From NCBI RefSeq assembly GCF_021608185.1, contig NZ_JAKIHN010000003.1, positions 344,145 through 408,144 of the forward strand: a stretch of 64,000 bases of DNA, in the 5' to 3' direction. Below, one piece after another: positions 43,997 through 52,788 of the stretch. Each line of letters begins with the position of its first letter. Position 1 is the first letter of the stretch. The DNA comes from Flavobacterium anseongense. GTDB taxonomy: Bacteria > Bacteroidota > Bacteroidia > Flavobacteriales > Flavobacteriaceae. The notes below the pieces were generated by a model, which worked only from the letters and a program-made list of their open reading frames with translations, was not told where the DNA came from and searched no databases. Made by a program: the position numbers and the translations under genes.

Positions 43997-44527
43997 ATGG
44001 AAAGATCACACATTAAACAAGAAATAAATATCACTGACACTTTGATGAACCGCATCAATGAGTTAATCAGTCATTATCCTGCAGACAAAAAGAAATCGGC
44101 TTTATTGCCGGTTTTGCACGAAGTTCAGGATGCTCACGACAATTGGTTAAGCATTGAATTGCAAAACAAAGTTGCCGAGATTTTAGAAATACAACCAATT
44201 GAAGTCTATGAAGTCGTGACATTTTACACGATGTACAATCAAAGACCAATTGGAAAATATATGTTTGAATTCTGCCAAACTTCTGCCTGTTGTTTAAATG
44301 GCGTGGAAAATTTGATGGATTACACCTGTAACAAATTAGGTGTTGGCGTAGGCGAACCAACAGCGGACGGCCTTTTCGAAGTACGTGGCGTTGAATGTCT
44401 TGGTGCTTGTGGTTATGCGCCAATGATGCAGTTGGGTGATTTCTTTCAGGAACATTTGACAGAAGCAAAAATCGATCAGCTTATTGCTGATTGCAAAGAC
44501 GGAAAAATCACTTTACACGATAAATAA
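43997..44527 (+). CDS. nuoE: NADH-quinone oxidoreductase subunit E
   Basis: This 176-residue thioredoxin-like 2Fe-2S protein has four ligands at Cys93, Cys98, Cys134 and Cys138 (CQTSACCLNG and CLGACGYAP) of cluster N1a. With NuoF and NuoG it forms the NADH-oxidising module. Presence of E, F and G shows a full NADH-linked complex I rather than an 11-subunit form. nuoF starts 4 bases after its stop. Confidence 0.97.
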   Translation: MERSHIKQEINITDTLMNRINELISHYPADKKKSALLPVLHEVQDAHDNWLSIELQNKVAEILEIQPIEVYEVVTFYTMYNQRPIGKYMFEFCQTSACCLNGVENLMDYTCNKLGVGVGEPTADGLFEVRGVECLGACGYAPMMQLGDFFQEHLTEAKIDQLIADCKDGKITLHDK

Positions 44528-44531
44528 TATC

Positions 44532-45899
44532 ATGGGAAGAAAAATATTATTAGACAAAATAAACGTTCCGGGAATCAGAACCTATGAAGTATACCGTAAA
44601 GAAGGCGGTTATGCTTCGGTGGAAAAAGCCCTGAAAAAAATGACTCCGGATGAAGTGGTGGAAGAAGTAAAAACTTCAGGCCTTCGTGGACGTGGTGGTG
44701 CAGGTTTCCCTGCCGGAATGAAATGGAGTTTTATCGATAAAAAATCAGGTAAACCAAGACATTTGGTTTGCAATGCTGACGAATCTGAACCGGGAACTTT
44801 CAAGGACAGATATTTGATGGAATTTATTCCTCATTTATTGATTGAAGGAATGATAACCTCGAGTTACGCATTGGGTGCCAACCTATCCTACATCTACATT
44901 CGTGGAGAATACATGTGGGTTTACAAAATTTTAGAAAACGCTATCGCCGAAGCAAAAGCTGCCGGTTGGTTAGGAAAAAATATATTAGGTTCGGGTTATG
45001 ATTTGGATTTATATGTTCAAATTGGTGCCGGAGCTTACATCTGTGGAGAAGAAACAGCGTTGATTGAAAGCCTTGAAGGGAAACGTGGAAATCCTAGAAT
45101 TAAACCACCATTCCCGGCAGTTATGGGACTTTGGCAAAATCCAACCGTAGTAAATAACGTTGAAACCATTGCAGCTGTGCCTTGGATTGTAAATAATTCA
45201 GGTGCTGATTATGCTGCGATTGGAATTGGTCGTTCTACAGGGACCAAATTAATTTCGGCTTCCGGAAATATAAAAAATCAAGGCGTTTTCGAAATAGATT
45301 TAGGATTGTCAGTATACGAATTCATCAATTCGGATGAATATTGTGGCGGAATGCAAACCGACAGACCATTGAAAGCATTGGTTCCCGGAGGAAGTTCAGT
45401 TCCTGTTTTACCAGCTCATTTAATCTATAAAACTGCTGCAGGTGAAGATCGTTTGATGACTTACGAAAGTTTGGCTGATGGTGGATTTGCATCGGGTTCG
45501 ATGTTAGGTTCAGGTGGATTCATAGTGTATGATGACCGAGCTTGTATCGTTCGTAATACTTGGAATTTCTCAAGATTTTACCACCACGAAAGTTGCGGTC
45601 AATGTACACCATGCCGTGAAGGAACAGGTTGGATGGAAAAAGTATTATGGAGAATCGAAAACGGACAAGGACGCGAAGAAGACATCGAATTGTTATGGAG
45701 CATTCAGGCAAAAATTGAAGGAAATACCATTTGCCCATTAGGTGATGCTGCTGCATGGCCAGTTGCCGCAGCCATTCGCCATTTTAAAGATGAATTTGAA
45801 TACCATATCCGTTTCCCGGAAAAAATAAAAAACAGAGATCACTTTGTGGCTGAACCTTTTGAAAAAGTAAAGCATTTAATCGCAAAGCAAGAAGTATAA
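44532..45899 (+). CDS. nuoF: NADH-quinone oxidoreductase subunit F
   Basis: The ATG at 44532 gives 455 residues; an earlier in-frame start at 44484 overlaps nuoE and is rejected. The FMN/NADH site shows as GLRGRGGAGFPAG (50-62) and NADESEPGTFKDR (81-93). Cluster N3 ligands are Cys355, Cys358, Cys361 (ESCGQCTPCREG) and Cys401 (NTICPLG). It accepts hydride from NADH and passes electrons to the FeS chain. It is separated from nuoG by a 78-base spacer filled by a 7-bp-period repeat. Confidence 0.98.
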   Translation: MGRKILLDKINVPGIRTYEVYRKEGGYASVEKALKKMTPDEVVEEVKTSGLRGRGGAGFPAGMKWSFIDKKSGKPRHLVCNADESEPGTFKDRYLMEFIPHLLIEGMITSSYALGANLSYIYIRGEYMWVYKILENAIAEAKAAGWLGKNILGSGYDLDLYVQIGAGAYICGEETALIESLEGKRGNPRIKPPFPAVMGLWQNPTVVNNVETIAAVPWIVNNSGADYAAIGIGRSTGTKLISASGNIKNQGVFEIDLGLSVYEFINSDEYCGGMQTDRPLKALVPGGSSVPVLPAHLIYKTAAGEDRLMTYESLADGGFASGSMLGSGGFIVYDDRACIVRNTWNFSRFYHHESCGQCTPCREGTGWMEKVLWRIENGQGREEDIELLWSIQAKIEGNTICPLGDAAAWPVAAAIRHFKDEFEYHIRFPEKIKNRDHFVAEPFEKVKHLIAKQEV

Positions 45900-45970
45900 A
45901 GTTGATGGTTGATAGTTGATAGTTTATGGAATATCCAACGACTGACAACCGACAACCAACAACCAACAAC
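45900..45970. repeat. Facing 7-bp-period arrays in the nuoF-nuoG spacer
   Basis: The left arm has AGTTGAT, GGTTGAT, AGTTGAT, AGTTTAT (45900-45927). The right arm has CAACGAC, TGACAAC, CGACAAC, CAACAAC, CAACAAC (45936-45970). It is the same family and geometry as the atpD-atpC spacer array, begins immediately after the nuoF stop codon, and fills the spacer up to 7 bases before the nuoG ATG. Confidence 0.9.
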
Positions 45971-45977
45971 TAATATT

Positions 45978-47027
45978 ATGAAAGTAACTATAGACGGTCA
46001 CGAAATTGAAGTAGCTCCGGGAACAACCATCCTGCAGGCAGCTCGTATGATTGGTGGAGAAGTTGTTCCGCCAGCCATGTGTTATTATTCTAAACTAAAA
46101 GGAACCGGAGGAAAATGCCGTTGTTGTTTGGTGGATGTTACCAAAGGAAGTGATGCCGACCCAAGACCAATGCCAAAATTAATGGCATCCTGCGTAACTG
46201 GTTGTCAGGACGGAATGGAAGTAGCCAGCAAATCTTCGGACAGAGTTAAAGAAGCAAGAAATGCCGTAACCGAATTCCTTTTAATCAATCACCCTTTAGA
46301 TTGTCCGGTTTGTGACCAGGCAGGCGAATGTGATTTGCAGAATTTAAGCTTCGAACACGGAAAATTACAACAACGTTTCGTTGAAGAGAAAAGAACTTTT
46401 GAGCCTGAAAATATTGGTGATAAAATTCAATTACACATGAACCGTTGCATAGTTTGCCAACGTTGTGTTGAAGTGGCTGACCAATTGACAGACGGAAGAG
46501 TTCACGGTGTTTTAAATCGTGGCGATCATTCACAAATTTCAACTTGCGTTTCGGCAGCGATTGACAATGAATTTTCAGGAAATATGATTGATGTTTGTCC
46601 GGTAGGTGCTCTGACCGATAAGACATTCCGATTCAAATCGAGAGTTTGGTTCAACAAACCTTTTAATGCACACAGAGATTGCGATAAATGCTGCGGTAAA
46701 ACGACTGTTTGGATGTTTGGTAATGAAATTCAAAGAGTAACTGCCCGTAAAGATGAATTCCATGAAGTAGAAGAATTTATTTGTAATACGTGTCGTTTCG
46801 ACAAAAAAGATGTTGCTGATTGGGTAATTGAAGGACCACGTAAATTCGAAAAAGATTCGGTTATCAATCAAAATAATTACACACGAAAATTAGAAAAAGT
46901 AGTTATCGAAACTGAAAAAGGAATTTTACAAGGTAGAGATATCGACCGTAAAAAAATCAGTATGGCCGAGATTGATTACAACGAAAAAATAGATGGTAAC
47001 CCAGTAAATTCAAAGAAAAATGGATAG
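45978..47027 (+). CDS. nuoG: NADH-quinone oxidoreductase subunit G, short form
   Basis: The ATG at 45978 gives 349 residues. An in-frame start at 45909 would translate the repeat array and is rejected. The N-terminal 2Fe-2S ferredoxin fold has Cys35, Cys47 and Cys50 with Cys72. The His/Cys N5 set is His105, Cys109, Cys112 and Cys118. The N4 set is Cys157, Cys160, Cys163 and Cys207. A further pair of CxxC motifs (235-239, 269-272) marks the start of the molybdopterin-like domain, but the remaining 500 or more residues seen in E. coli NuoG are missing. It overlaps nuoH by 8 bases, so the short form is a normal operon member, not a broken gene. Confidence 0.94.
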   Translation: MKVTIDGHEIEVAPGTTILQAARMIGGEVVPPAMCYYSKLKGTGGKCRCCLVDVTKGSDADPRPMPKLMASCVTGCQDGMEVASKSSDRVKEARNAVTEFLLINHPLDCPVCDQAGECDLQNLSFEHGKLQQRFVEEKRTFEPENIGDKIQLHMNRCIVCQRCVEVADQLTDGRVHGVLNRGDHSQISTCVSAAIDNEFSGNMIDVCPVGALTDKTFRFKSRVWFNKPFNAHRDCDKCCGKTTVWMFGNEIQRVTARKDEFHEVEEFICNTCRFDKKDVADWVIEGPRKFEKDSVINQNNYTRKLEKVVIETEKGILQGRDIDRKKISMAEIDYNEKIDGNPVNSKKNG

Positions 47028-48051
47028 TGCCTTTATTATAGAAAAAAGCGTTCTGATTGTAGTAGTGTTTGCGATAACTATGGTTATGGCAATGTATTCT
47101 ACTTGGGCTGAACGTAAAGTGGCTGCTTTTCTTCAAGACCGAGTTGGTCCAAATCGTGCCGGTTGGGGCGGATTATTGCAACCGCTTGCCGATGGAATGA
47201 AATTGTTTGCCAAAGAAGAATTTGAACCAGATACCAAAAACAGATTCTTATTCTTTGTTGGACCGGCAATCGCGATGAGCACCGCTTTGATGACCAGTGC
47301 CGTAATTCCGTGGGGCGATAAACTGCACATTTTTGGACGTGATGTTGTTTTACAGGCAACCGATATTGACGGTTCATTACTATACATTTTTGCCATAGTT
47401 TCTATTGGCGTTTACGGAATTATGATTGGTGGCTGGGCATCGAACAATAAGTTTTCCTTAATGGGTGCTGTTCGTGCAGCTTCTCAAATGGTTTCTTATG
47501 AAGTGGCGATGGGATTATCTGTTATCGCTTTAATCATGATGACCGGAACCTTGAGCTTAAAAGAAATTTCAATACAACAATCCGGAATGAACTGGAATGT
47601 TTTCTATCAACCGGTTGGATTTTTAATCTTCCTAATCTGTGCTTTCGCAGAAACAAACAGAACGCCTTTCGACTTAGCCGAATGTGAATCAGAATTAATT
47701 GGTGGATATCACACCGAATACTCATCCATGAAAATGGGATTCTATTTGTTTGCCGAATATGCGAATATGTTTATCTCATCAACCATCTTGGCTGTCCTTT
47801 ATTTTGGAGGTTACAATTACCCGGGAATGCAATGGATGGTGGACAATGTAGGCGTTAACACCGCTAACATTTTAGGAATCGGAGTTTTATTTATTAAAAT
47901 ATGCTTCTTCATTTTCTTCTACATGTGGGTTCGTTGGACAATACCACGTTTTAGATACGATCAATTGATGAATCTAGGCTGGAAGATTTTAATTCCGCTT
48001 TCTATCATCAATATAGTAATAACAGGAATTTGCATTCTAGCTTTTAAATAA
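47020..48051 (+). CDS. nuoH: NADH-quinone oxidoreductase subunit H
   Basis: This 343-residue membrane subunit has eight or more transmembrane helices and links the quinone cavity to the proton-pumping arm. Conserved loops are ERKVAAFLQDRVGPNRAG, LADGMKLFAKEE, ETNRTPFDLAECESELIGGYHTEYSSMK and WTIPRFRYDQLM. The start overlaps nuoG by 8 bases, indicating coupled translation. Confidence 0.98.
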   Translation: MDSAFIIEKSVLIVVVFAITMVMAMYSTWAERKVAAFLQDRVGPNRAGWGGLLQPLADGMKLFAKEEFEPDTKNRFLFFVGPAIAMSTALMTSAVIPWGDKLHIFGRDVVLQATDIDGSLLYIFAIVSIGVYGIMIGGWASNNKFSLMGAVRAASQMVSYEVAMGLSVIALIMMTGTLSLKEISIQQSGMNWNVFYQPVGFLIFLICAFAETNRTPFDLAECESELIGGYHTEYSSMKMGFYLFAEYANMFISSTILAVLYFGGYNYPGMQWMVDNVGVNTANILGIGVLFIKICFFIFFYMWVRWTIPRFRYDQLMNLGWKILIPLSIINIVITGICILAFK

Positions 48052-48061
48052 GAAAAGAATT

Positions 48062-48613
48062 ATGTCAGCATCAATACAAAGTATATCGCTTTCCGGCAGA
48101 AAAAAACAAGTTTCCAACAAGGAAATGACTTTTTGGGAAAGTCTATATCTAATAGCCATCGTCAAAGGATTGCTTATTACCATCAAACACTTTTTTAGAA
48201 AAAAAGCAACCATTCATTATCCGGAACAAACGCGTGAATTCAGTCCGGTTTATCGTGGACAACATATGTTGAAACGCGATGAACTTGGCAGAGAAAACTG
48301 CACCGCTTGTGGTTTGTGTGCTTTATCCTGTCCGGCTGAAGCCATCACTATGAAAGCCGAAGAAAGAAAACCGGGAGAAGAACATTTGTACCGCGAAGAA
48401 AAATACGCTTCGATTTATGAAATCAATATGCTGCGTTGTATTTTCTGCGGTTTATGTGAAGAAGCCTGTCCAAAAGACGCTATTTATTTGACAATTTCAA
48501 AAGAGTTAGTTCCTGCCAATTACGACAGAGAAGATTTCATTTTTGGAAAAGACAAATTGGTAATGCCTTTGGAAATGGCAATGAAAAATGCTCAACTTAA
48601 AAACGCTAACTAA
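48062..48613 (+). CDS. nuoI: NADH-quinone oxidoreductase subunit I
   Basis: This 183-residue ferredoxin-like subunit carries two 4Fe-4S clusters (N6a, N6b). Ligands are Cys80, Cys83, Cys86, Cys90 and Cys126, Cys129, Cys132, Cys136 in CxxCxxCxxxCP motifs. An N-terminal amphipathic helix region (FWESLYLIAIVKGLLITIKHF) contacts the membrane. The stop overlaps the nuoJ ATG by one base. Confidence 0.98.
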   Translation: MSASIQSISLSGRKKQVSNKEMTFWESLYLIAIVKGLLITIKHFFRKKATIHYPEQTREFSPVYRGQHMLKRDELGRENCTACGLCALSCPAEAITMKAEERKPGEEHLYREEKYASIYEINMLRCIFCGLCEEACPKDAIYLTISKELVPANYDREDFIFGKDKLVMPLEMAMKNAQLKNAN

Positions 48614-49125
48614 TGTCGCCTATATTAATTACATTCTACTTTTTATCAGCCATTACGTTGGCTTCGGCGTTTTTAACGATTTATAGTAAAAACCCAATTC
48701 ACAGTGCTATTTATCTGGTGATTTGCTTTTTCACCATTGCGGGTCATTATTTATTATTTAATTCTCAGTTCTTAGCGATAGTACACATTATTGTTTACTC
48801 CGGTGCCATTATGGTCCTCTTCCTATTTACCATCATGTTAATGAATTTAAATAAAGAAGACGAAGTACACAAACCCCGAATTACAAGACTTGGTGCCATT
48901 ACTATCTGTATTTTGATGAGTGTGGTTTTGGTAACTATTTTCATTAACTCGAATCCTATTGTGGGTGATGAATTACCTTCAACTGAAGATTATCAATCCA
49001 TAAAAAAATTGGGAACCTTATTGTTAAACGAATATATGGTGCCTTTTGAATTTGCTTCTATCCTATTGTTAGTAGCTATGATTGGTGTGGTTTTATTGTC
49101 TAAAAAAGAAAAAACAGAGAAGTAA
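48613..49125 (+). CDS. nuoJ: NADH-quinone oxidoreductase subunit J
   Basis: This 170-residue membrane protein has five hydrophobic helices ([17 protein letters not shown] and others), with the conserved [11 protein letters not shown] and [20 protein letters not shown] helix. It forms part of the membrane arm near NuoA and NuoK. It is translationally coupled to nuoI (TAATG) and one base upstream of nuoK. Confidence 0.97.
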   Translation: MSPILITFYFLSAITLASAFLTIYSKNPIHSAIYLVICFFTIAGHYLLFNSQFLAIVHIIVYSGAIMVLFLFTIMLMNLNKEDEVHKPRITRLGAITICILMSVVLVTIFINSNPIVGDELPSTEDYQSIKKLGTLLLNEYMVPFEFASILLLVAMIGVVLLSKKEKTEK

Positions 49126-49126
49126 G

Positions 49127-49447
49127 ATGAATAATGTTATAAATGAAATAGGTATCGAAAACTACATTTTCCTTGCGTCATTGCTATTTTGTATTGGAGT
49201 TTTTGGAGTGTTGTACAGAAGAAATGCTATTATCGTATTCATGTCGATTGAAATTATGCTGAATGCTGTAAACTTATTGTTTGTCGCTTTTTCAACTTTT
49301 CGCCAGGATGCCGAAGGACAAGTATTTGTATTCTTCTCGATGGCGGTTGCCGCTGCCGAAGTTGCCGTTGGTTTGGCAATTTTAGTTTCGGTTTATAGAA
49401 ATGTTGGCTCGATTGATATCGCTAATTTAAAGAACTTAAAAGGATAA
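49127..49447 (+). CDS. nuoK: NADH-quinone oxidoreductase subunit K
   Basis: The ATG at 49127 gives 106 residues and three transmembrane helices; an earlier start at 49082 would overlap nuoJ heavily and is rejected. NuoK signatures are the [21 protein letters not shown] helix start with its conserved Glu, and [18 protein letters not shown] with the second conserved Glu. It contributes a proton channel. It sits 1 base after nuoJ. Confidence 0.97.
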   Translation: MNNVINEIGIENYIFLASLLFCIGVFGVLYRRNAIIVFMSIEIMLNAVNLLFVAFSTFRQDAEGQVFVFFSMAVAAAEVAVGLAILVSVYRNVGSIDIANLKNLKG

Positions 49448-49453
49448 TCTAAA

Positions 49454-51331
49454 ATGGACAAAACTTTAGCTTTAGTATTACTCTTATCTCCATTCGCTGG
49501 ATTTCTTTTCAATGTTTTCTTTGGAAAAAAAGTAAGCAAAGGAATTTCAGGTGCCATCGGAACGATTACTGTTTTGGTTTCCTTCTTATTGAGCATTTGC
49601 TTTTTTGCACAGTTAAATCAAAACGGAAAACCATTTGAAATTTCATTATTTGATTGGATTTCGGTTCATAATTTCAAATTAGATTTCGGATTGCTGTTAG
49701 ACCAATTGTCTTTGCTTTGGTTGTTGTTCGTTACCGGAATTGGTTCATTAATTCACTTGTATTCCATCAGCTATATGCACGATGACGAGAACATGCACAA
49801 GTTTTTTGCCTACTTGAATCTGTTCGTTTTCTTCATGATTACACTTGTAATCGGAAGCAACTTATTGGTAATGTTTATCGGTTGGGAAGGCGTTGGATTG
49901 TGCTCGTATTTACTAATCGGATTTTGGTATAAAAATCAATCGTATAATGATGCTGCGAAGAAAGCATTCATCATGAACAGAATTGGTGATTTAGGTTTCT
50001 TAATTGGAATTTTTATTTTAGGAATGATGTTTTCGACATTAAATTTTGTCGAAATGAAACAAGCATTAAGCGCCGGAAATGAAAACACCTTGATATTAGG
50101 CGCAGCTGCTTTAGCCTTATTCATTGGAGCTTGTGGAAAATCAGCACAGCTGCCATTATATACTTGGTTACCTGATGCGATGGCTGGTCCAACTCCGGTT
50201 TCTGCCTTAATCCACGCGGCAACCATGGTAACGGCTGGTATCTTTATGGTTACCCGAATGAACTTCTTGTTTGATTTGACTCCGTATATTCAAAATATAA
50301 TTGCCATTGTTGGTGCTGCAACCGCTTTAGTTGCTGCTTCAATTGGTTTACTGCAAAACGATATCAAAAAAGTATTGGCATATTCTACGGTTTCTCAATT
50401 GGGATTAATGTTTCTGGCTTTAGGTTTGGGAGCTTATAATGTTGCCGTATTCCACGTAATTACACATGCTTTCTTCAAGGCGTGTTTGTTCCTAGGTTCT
50501 GGTTCGGTAATTCACGGATTACACGGCGAACAAGACATGCGTAAAATGGGTGGTTTACGCAAAGCGATGCCAATCACGTTTTGGACAATGATGATTTCCA
50601 CATTAGCGATTGCCGGAATATTTCCATTTGCAGGTTTCTGGTCAAAAGACGAAATCTTAATGGTAGCTTTTGAACACAATAAAGTATTGTGGGTTGTCGC
50701 TTCTATAGCTTCTATCATGACCGCTTTCTATATGTTTAGATTGATGTATTTGACGTTCTTCAAAGACTTCAGAGGCACAGAAGAACAAAAACATCATTTA
50801 CACGAAAGTCCGAGTTTAATAACAATTCCGTTAGTGATATTAGCTGTTTTGGCCGCTATTGGTGGAGCAATTAACTTACCTGGAAACACTTGGTTAAACT
50901 ATTTTCTGGAACCGGTTTTAGTTACAAAACATGAAGAACACACTTTAGGTGCACACGAATATATGTTGATGGGAATTGCTTTAGCTGGTGCTGTTTTTGG
51001 AATCCTTTGGGCTTATTCAAAATACATTAAACAAGCTTTTGTTCCGAAAGAAGATGCCGAAATTGTTGGCTTTTCTAAAACAATTTACAACAAATATTAT
51101 GTTGACGAATTCTATACTTTCCTAATTGTAAGACCTTTGAACAGTTTGTCTAATTTCTTTAGAACGACTTTAGAACCTGCTTTAGGAAAAGTGGTTTTCA
51201 GTTTTGGAACGGTTGCCAATGGCATTGGAACACAAGGTAAAAAATTACAAACCGGTAGTGTCGGATTGTATTTATTCGCCTTTGTGATTGGTATTGGAGC
51301 CATCATAACTTATTTATTTATAGCAAAATAA
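49454..51331 (+). CDS. nuoL: NADH-quinone oxidoreductase subunit L
   Basis: This 625-residue Mrp-type antiporter-like subunit has about 15 transmembrane helices. Motifs are FIGWEGVGLCSYLLIGFW (conserved Glu), LPDAMAGPTPVSALIHAATMVTAG with the conserved His, and KKVLAYSTVSQLGLM with the Lys in a broken helix. The C-terminal amphipathic helix HL region follows from about residue 500. It is the distal proton pump of the membrane arm, followed by nuoM after 10 bases. Confidence 0.98.
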   Translation: MDKTLALVLLLSPFAGFLFNVFFGKKVSKGISGAIGTITVLVSFLLSICFFAQLNQNGKPFEISLFDWISVHNFKLDFGLLLDQLSLLWLLFVTGIGSLIHLYSISYMHDDENMHKFFAYLNLFVFFMITLVIGSNLLVMFIGWEGVGLCSYLLIGFWYKNQSYNDAAKKAFIMNRIGDLGFLIGIFILGMMFSTLNFVEMKQALSAGNENTLILGAAALALFIGACGKSAQLPLYTWLPDAMAGPTPVSALIHAATMVTAGIFMVTRMNFLFDLTPYIQNIIAIVGAATALVAASIGLLQNDIKKVLAYSTVSQLGLMFLALGLGAYNVAVFHVITHAFFKACLFLGSGSVIHGLHGEQDMRKMGGLRKAMPITFWTMMISTLAIAGIFPFAGFWSKDEILMVAFEHNKVLWVVASIASIMTAFYMFRLMYLTFFKDFRGTEEQKHHLHESPSLITIPLVILAVLAAIGGAINLPGNTWLNYFLEPVLVTKHEEHTLGAHEYMLMGIALAGAVFGILWAYSKYIKQAFVPKEDAEIVGFSKTIYNKYYVDEFYTFLIVRPLNSLSNFFRTTLEPALGKVVFSFGTVANGIGTQGKKLQTGSVGLYLFAFVIGIGAIITYLFIAK

Positions 51332-51341
51332 TTTTTACATA

Positions 51342-52778
51342 ATGGATGTAACTACTATATTATTATTACTGTTGGTTGGTGCTTTAGTCACCTATTTTTC
51401 CGGAGATAAATTAGCTTCCAAAGTGGCGCTGGTTTTTAGCTTGGGAACAATGGCTGTTACTTTGTATTTATTAAACTCTAGTGCACAATTAAGTGATTTA
51501 AGTTTCTATGCCAATTGGATTGATGCTCCAAAAGTAGCCTTAGCTTTCAAAGCAGACGGACTTTCTTTGGCAATGGTTTTATTGACAACTGCTTTAACAC
51601 CATTGATTATTTTTTCATCATTTGGAAACAGCTTTAATAACAGTAAAAATTTCTACGCTTTAGTTTTATTCATGGCATTTGCTATGACCGGAACTTTCTT
51701 GGCAGCTGATGGTTTACTATACTATATCTTCTGGGAATTGGCATTGATTCCGATTTACTTTATTGCTTTAATTTGGGGTAATGGTGATGCCGAAGATCGT
51801 AAAAAAGCAGTAGTGAAATTCTTCATCTACACACTTGCCGGTTCATTATTCATGTTAATTGGTTTTGCTTATTTATATACTAAAGCTGATAGCTTCCTTT
51901 TAGAAGATTTATACAAATTAAATTTATCGGCTACAGAGCAGTGTTATATTTTCTTTGCTTTCTTCTTAGCCTATGCTATCAAAATTCCGATTATTCCTTT
52001 CCATACATGGCAGGCAAAAGTATATCAAAAAGCACCAACTGTTGGAACAATGCTTTTATCAGGTATCATGCTGAAAATGGGATTGTACAGCGTTATTCGT
52101 TGGCAGTTACCAATTGCACCTTTAGCAGCAAAAACGTATATGCCGGTGCTTATCGGATTAAGCATTGCCGGAGTAATTTATGGTTCAATCGTAGCCTTAC
52201 GTCAAAAAGATTTGAAAAAATTATTGGCTTATTCGTCGTTAGCACACGTTGGCTTAATCGCTGCAGGTTGTTACACATTAACAATTGACGGATTACGCGG
52301 AGCGGTATTGCAAATGATTGCCCACGGTTTTGTTATCGTTGGTTTGTTCTTCGCAGCTGAAATCATCTACAGAAGATACGAAACCAGAACTATTGCTGAA
52401 ATGGGCGGAATCAGAGCTCAAACACCAAGATTCACTTCAATGTTTATGATTTTGGTTTTAGCATCAGTAGCATTGCCGGGAACATTCAACTTTGTTGGAG
52501 AGTTTACCGTTTTATACAGTTTAATCCAAATTAATATTTGGTTTGTAATCTTAGGTGGAACGACCATTATTTTGGGTGGTTACTATATGCTGAAGATGTT
52601 CCAAAATACGATGTTGGGCGAAACCAATACCAAAGTTTTTGCAGACGTTACTACCAATGAAGCGATAACATTAGTCGTTATCATTGGCTTTTTATTATTC
52701 TTCGGATTGTATCCAAAACCGATAGTGGATTTGGTAACGCCGAGTTTACATCAAATTTTAGAAACTATAAATAGATAA
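51342..52778 (+). CDS. nuoM: NADH-quinone oxidoreductase subunit M
   Basis: This 478-residue antiporter-like subunit has about 14 transmembrane helices. FWELALIPIYFIALIWG contains the conserved Glu, PFHTWQAKVYQKAPTVGT and KKLLAYSSLAHVGLIAAG mark the proton channel Lys/His sites. It lies between nuoL and nuoN with 10-base gaps on both sides. Confidence 0.98.
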   Translation: MDVTTILLLLLVGALVTYFSGDKLASKVALVFSLGTMAVTLYLLNSSAQLSDLSFYANWIDAPKVALAFKADGLSLAMVLLTTALTPLIIFSSFGNSFNNSKNFYALVLFMAFAMTGTFLAADGLLYYIFWELALIPIYFIALIWGNGDAEDRKKAVVKFFIYTLAGSLFMLIGFAYLYTKADSFLLEDLYKLNLSATEQCYIFFAFFLAYAIKIPIIPFHTWQAKVYQKAPTVGTMLLSGIMLKMGLYSVIRWQLPIAPLAAKTYMPVLIGLSIAGVIYGSIVALRQKDLKKLLAYSSLAHVGLIAAGCYTLTIDGLRGAVLQMIAHGFVIVGLFFAAEIIYRRYETRTIAEMGGIRAQTPRFTSMFMILVLASVALPGTFNFVGEFTVLYSLIQINIWFVILGGTTIILGGYYMLKMFQNTMLGETNTKVFADVTTNEAITLVVIIGFLLFFGLYPKPIVDLVTPSLHQILETINR

Positions 52779-52788
52779 AAGTCCAAAA

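Noticed and set aside
44067..44468. 133-codon open frame antisense to nuoE
   Set aside because: It lies fully within nuoE on the opposite strand with no domain character. It is a compositional shadow.
45909..45977. Upstream extension of nuoG
   Set aside because: It would translate the 7-bp repeat array, and the ferredoxin fold begins at MKVTIDGHE (45978).
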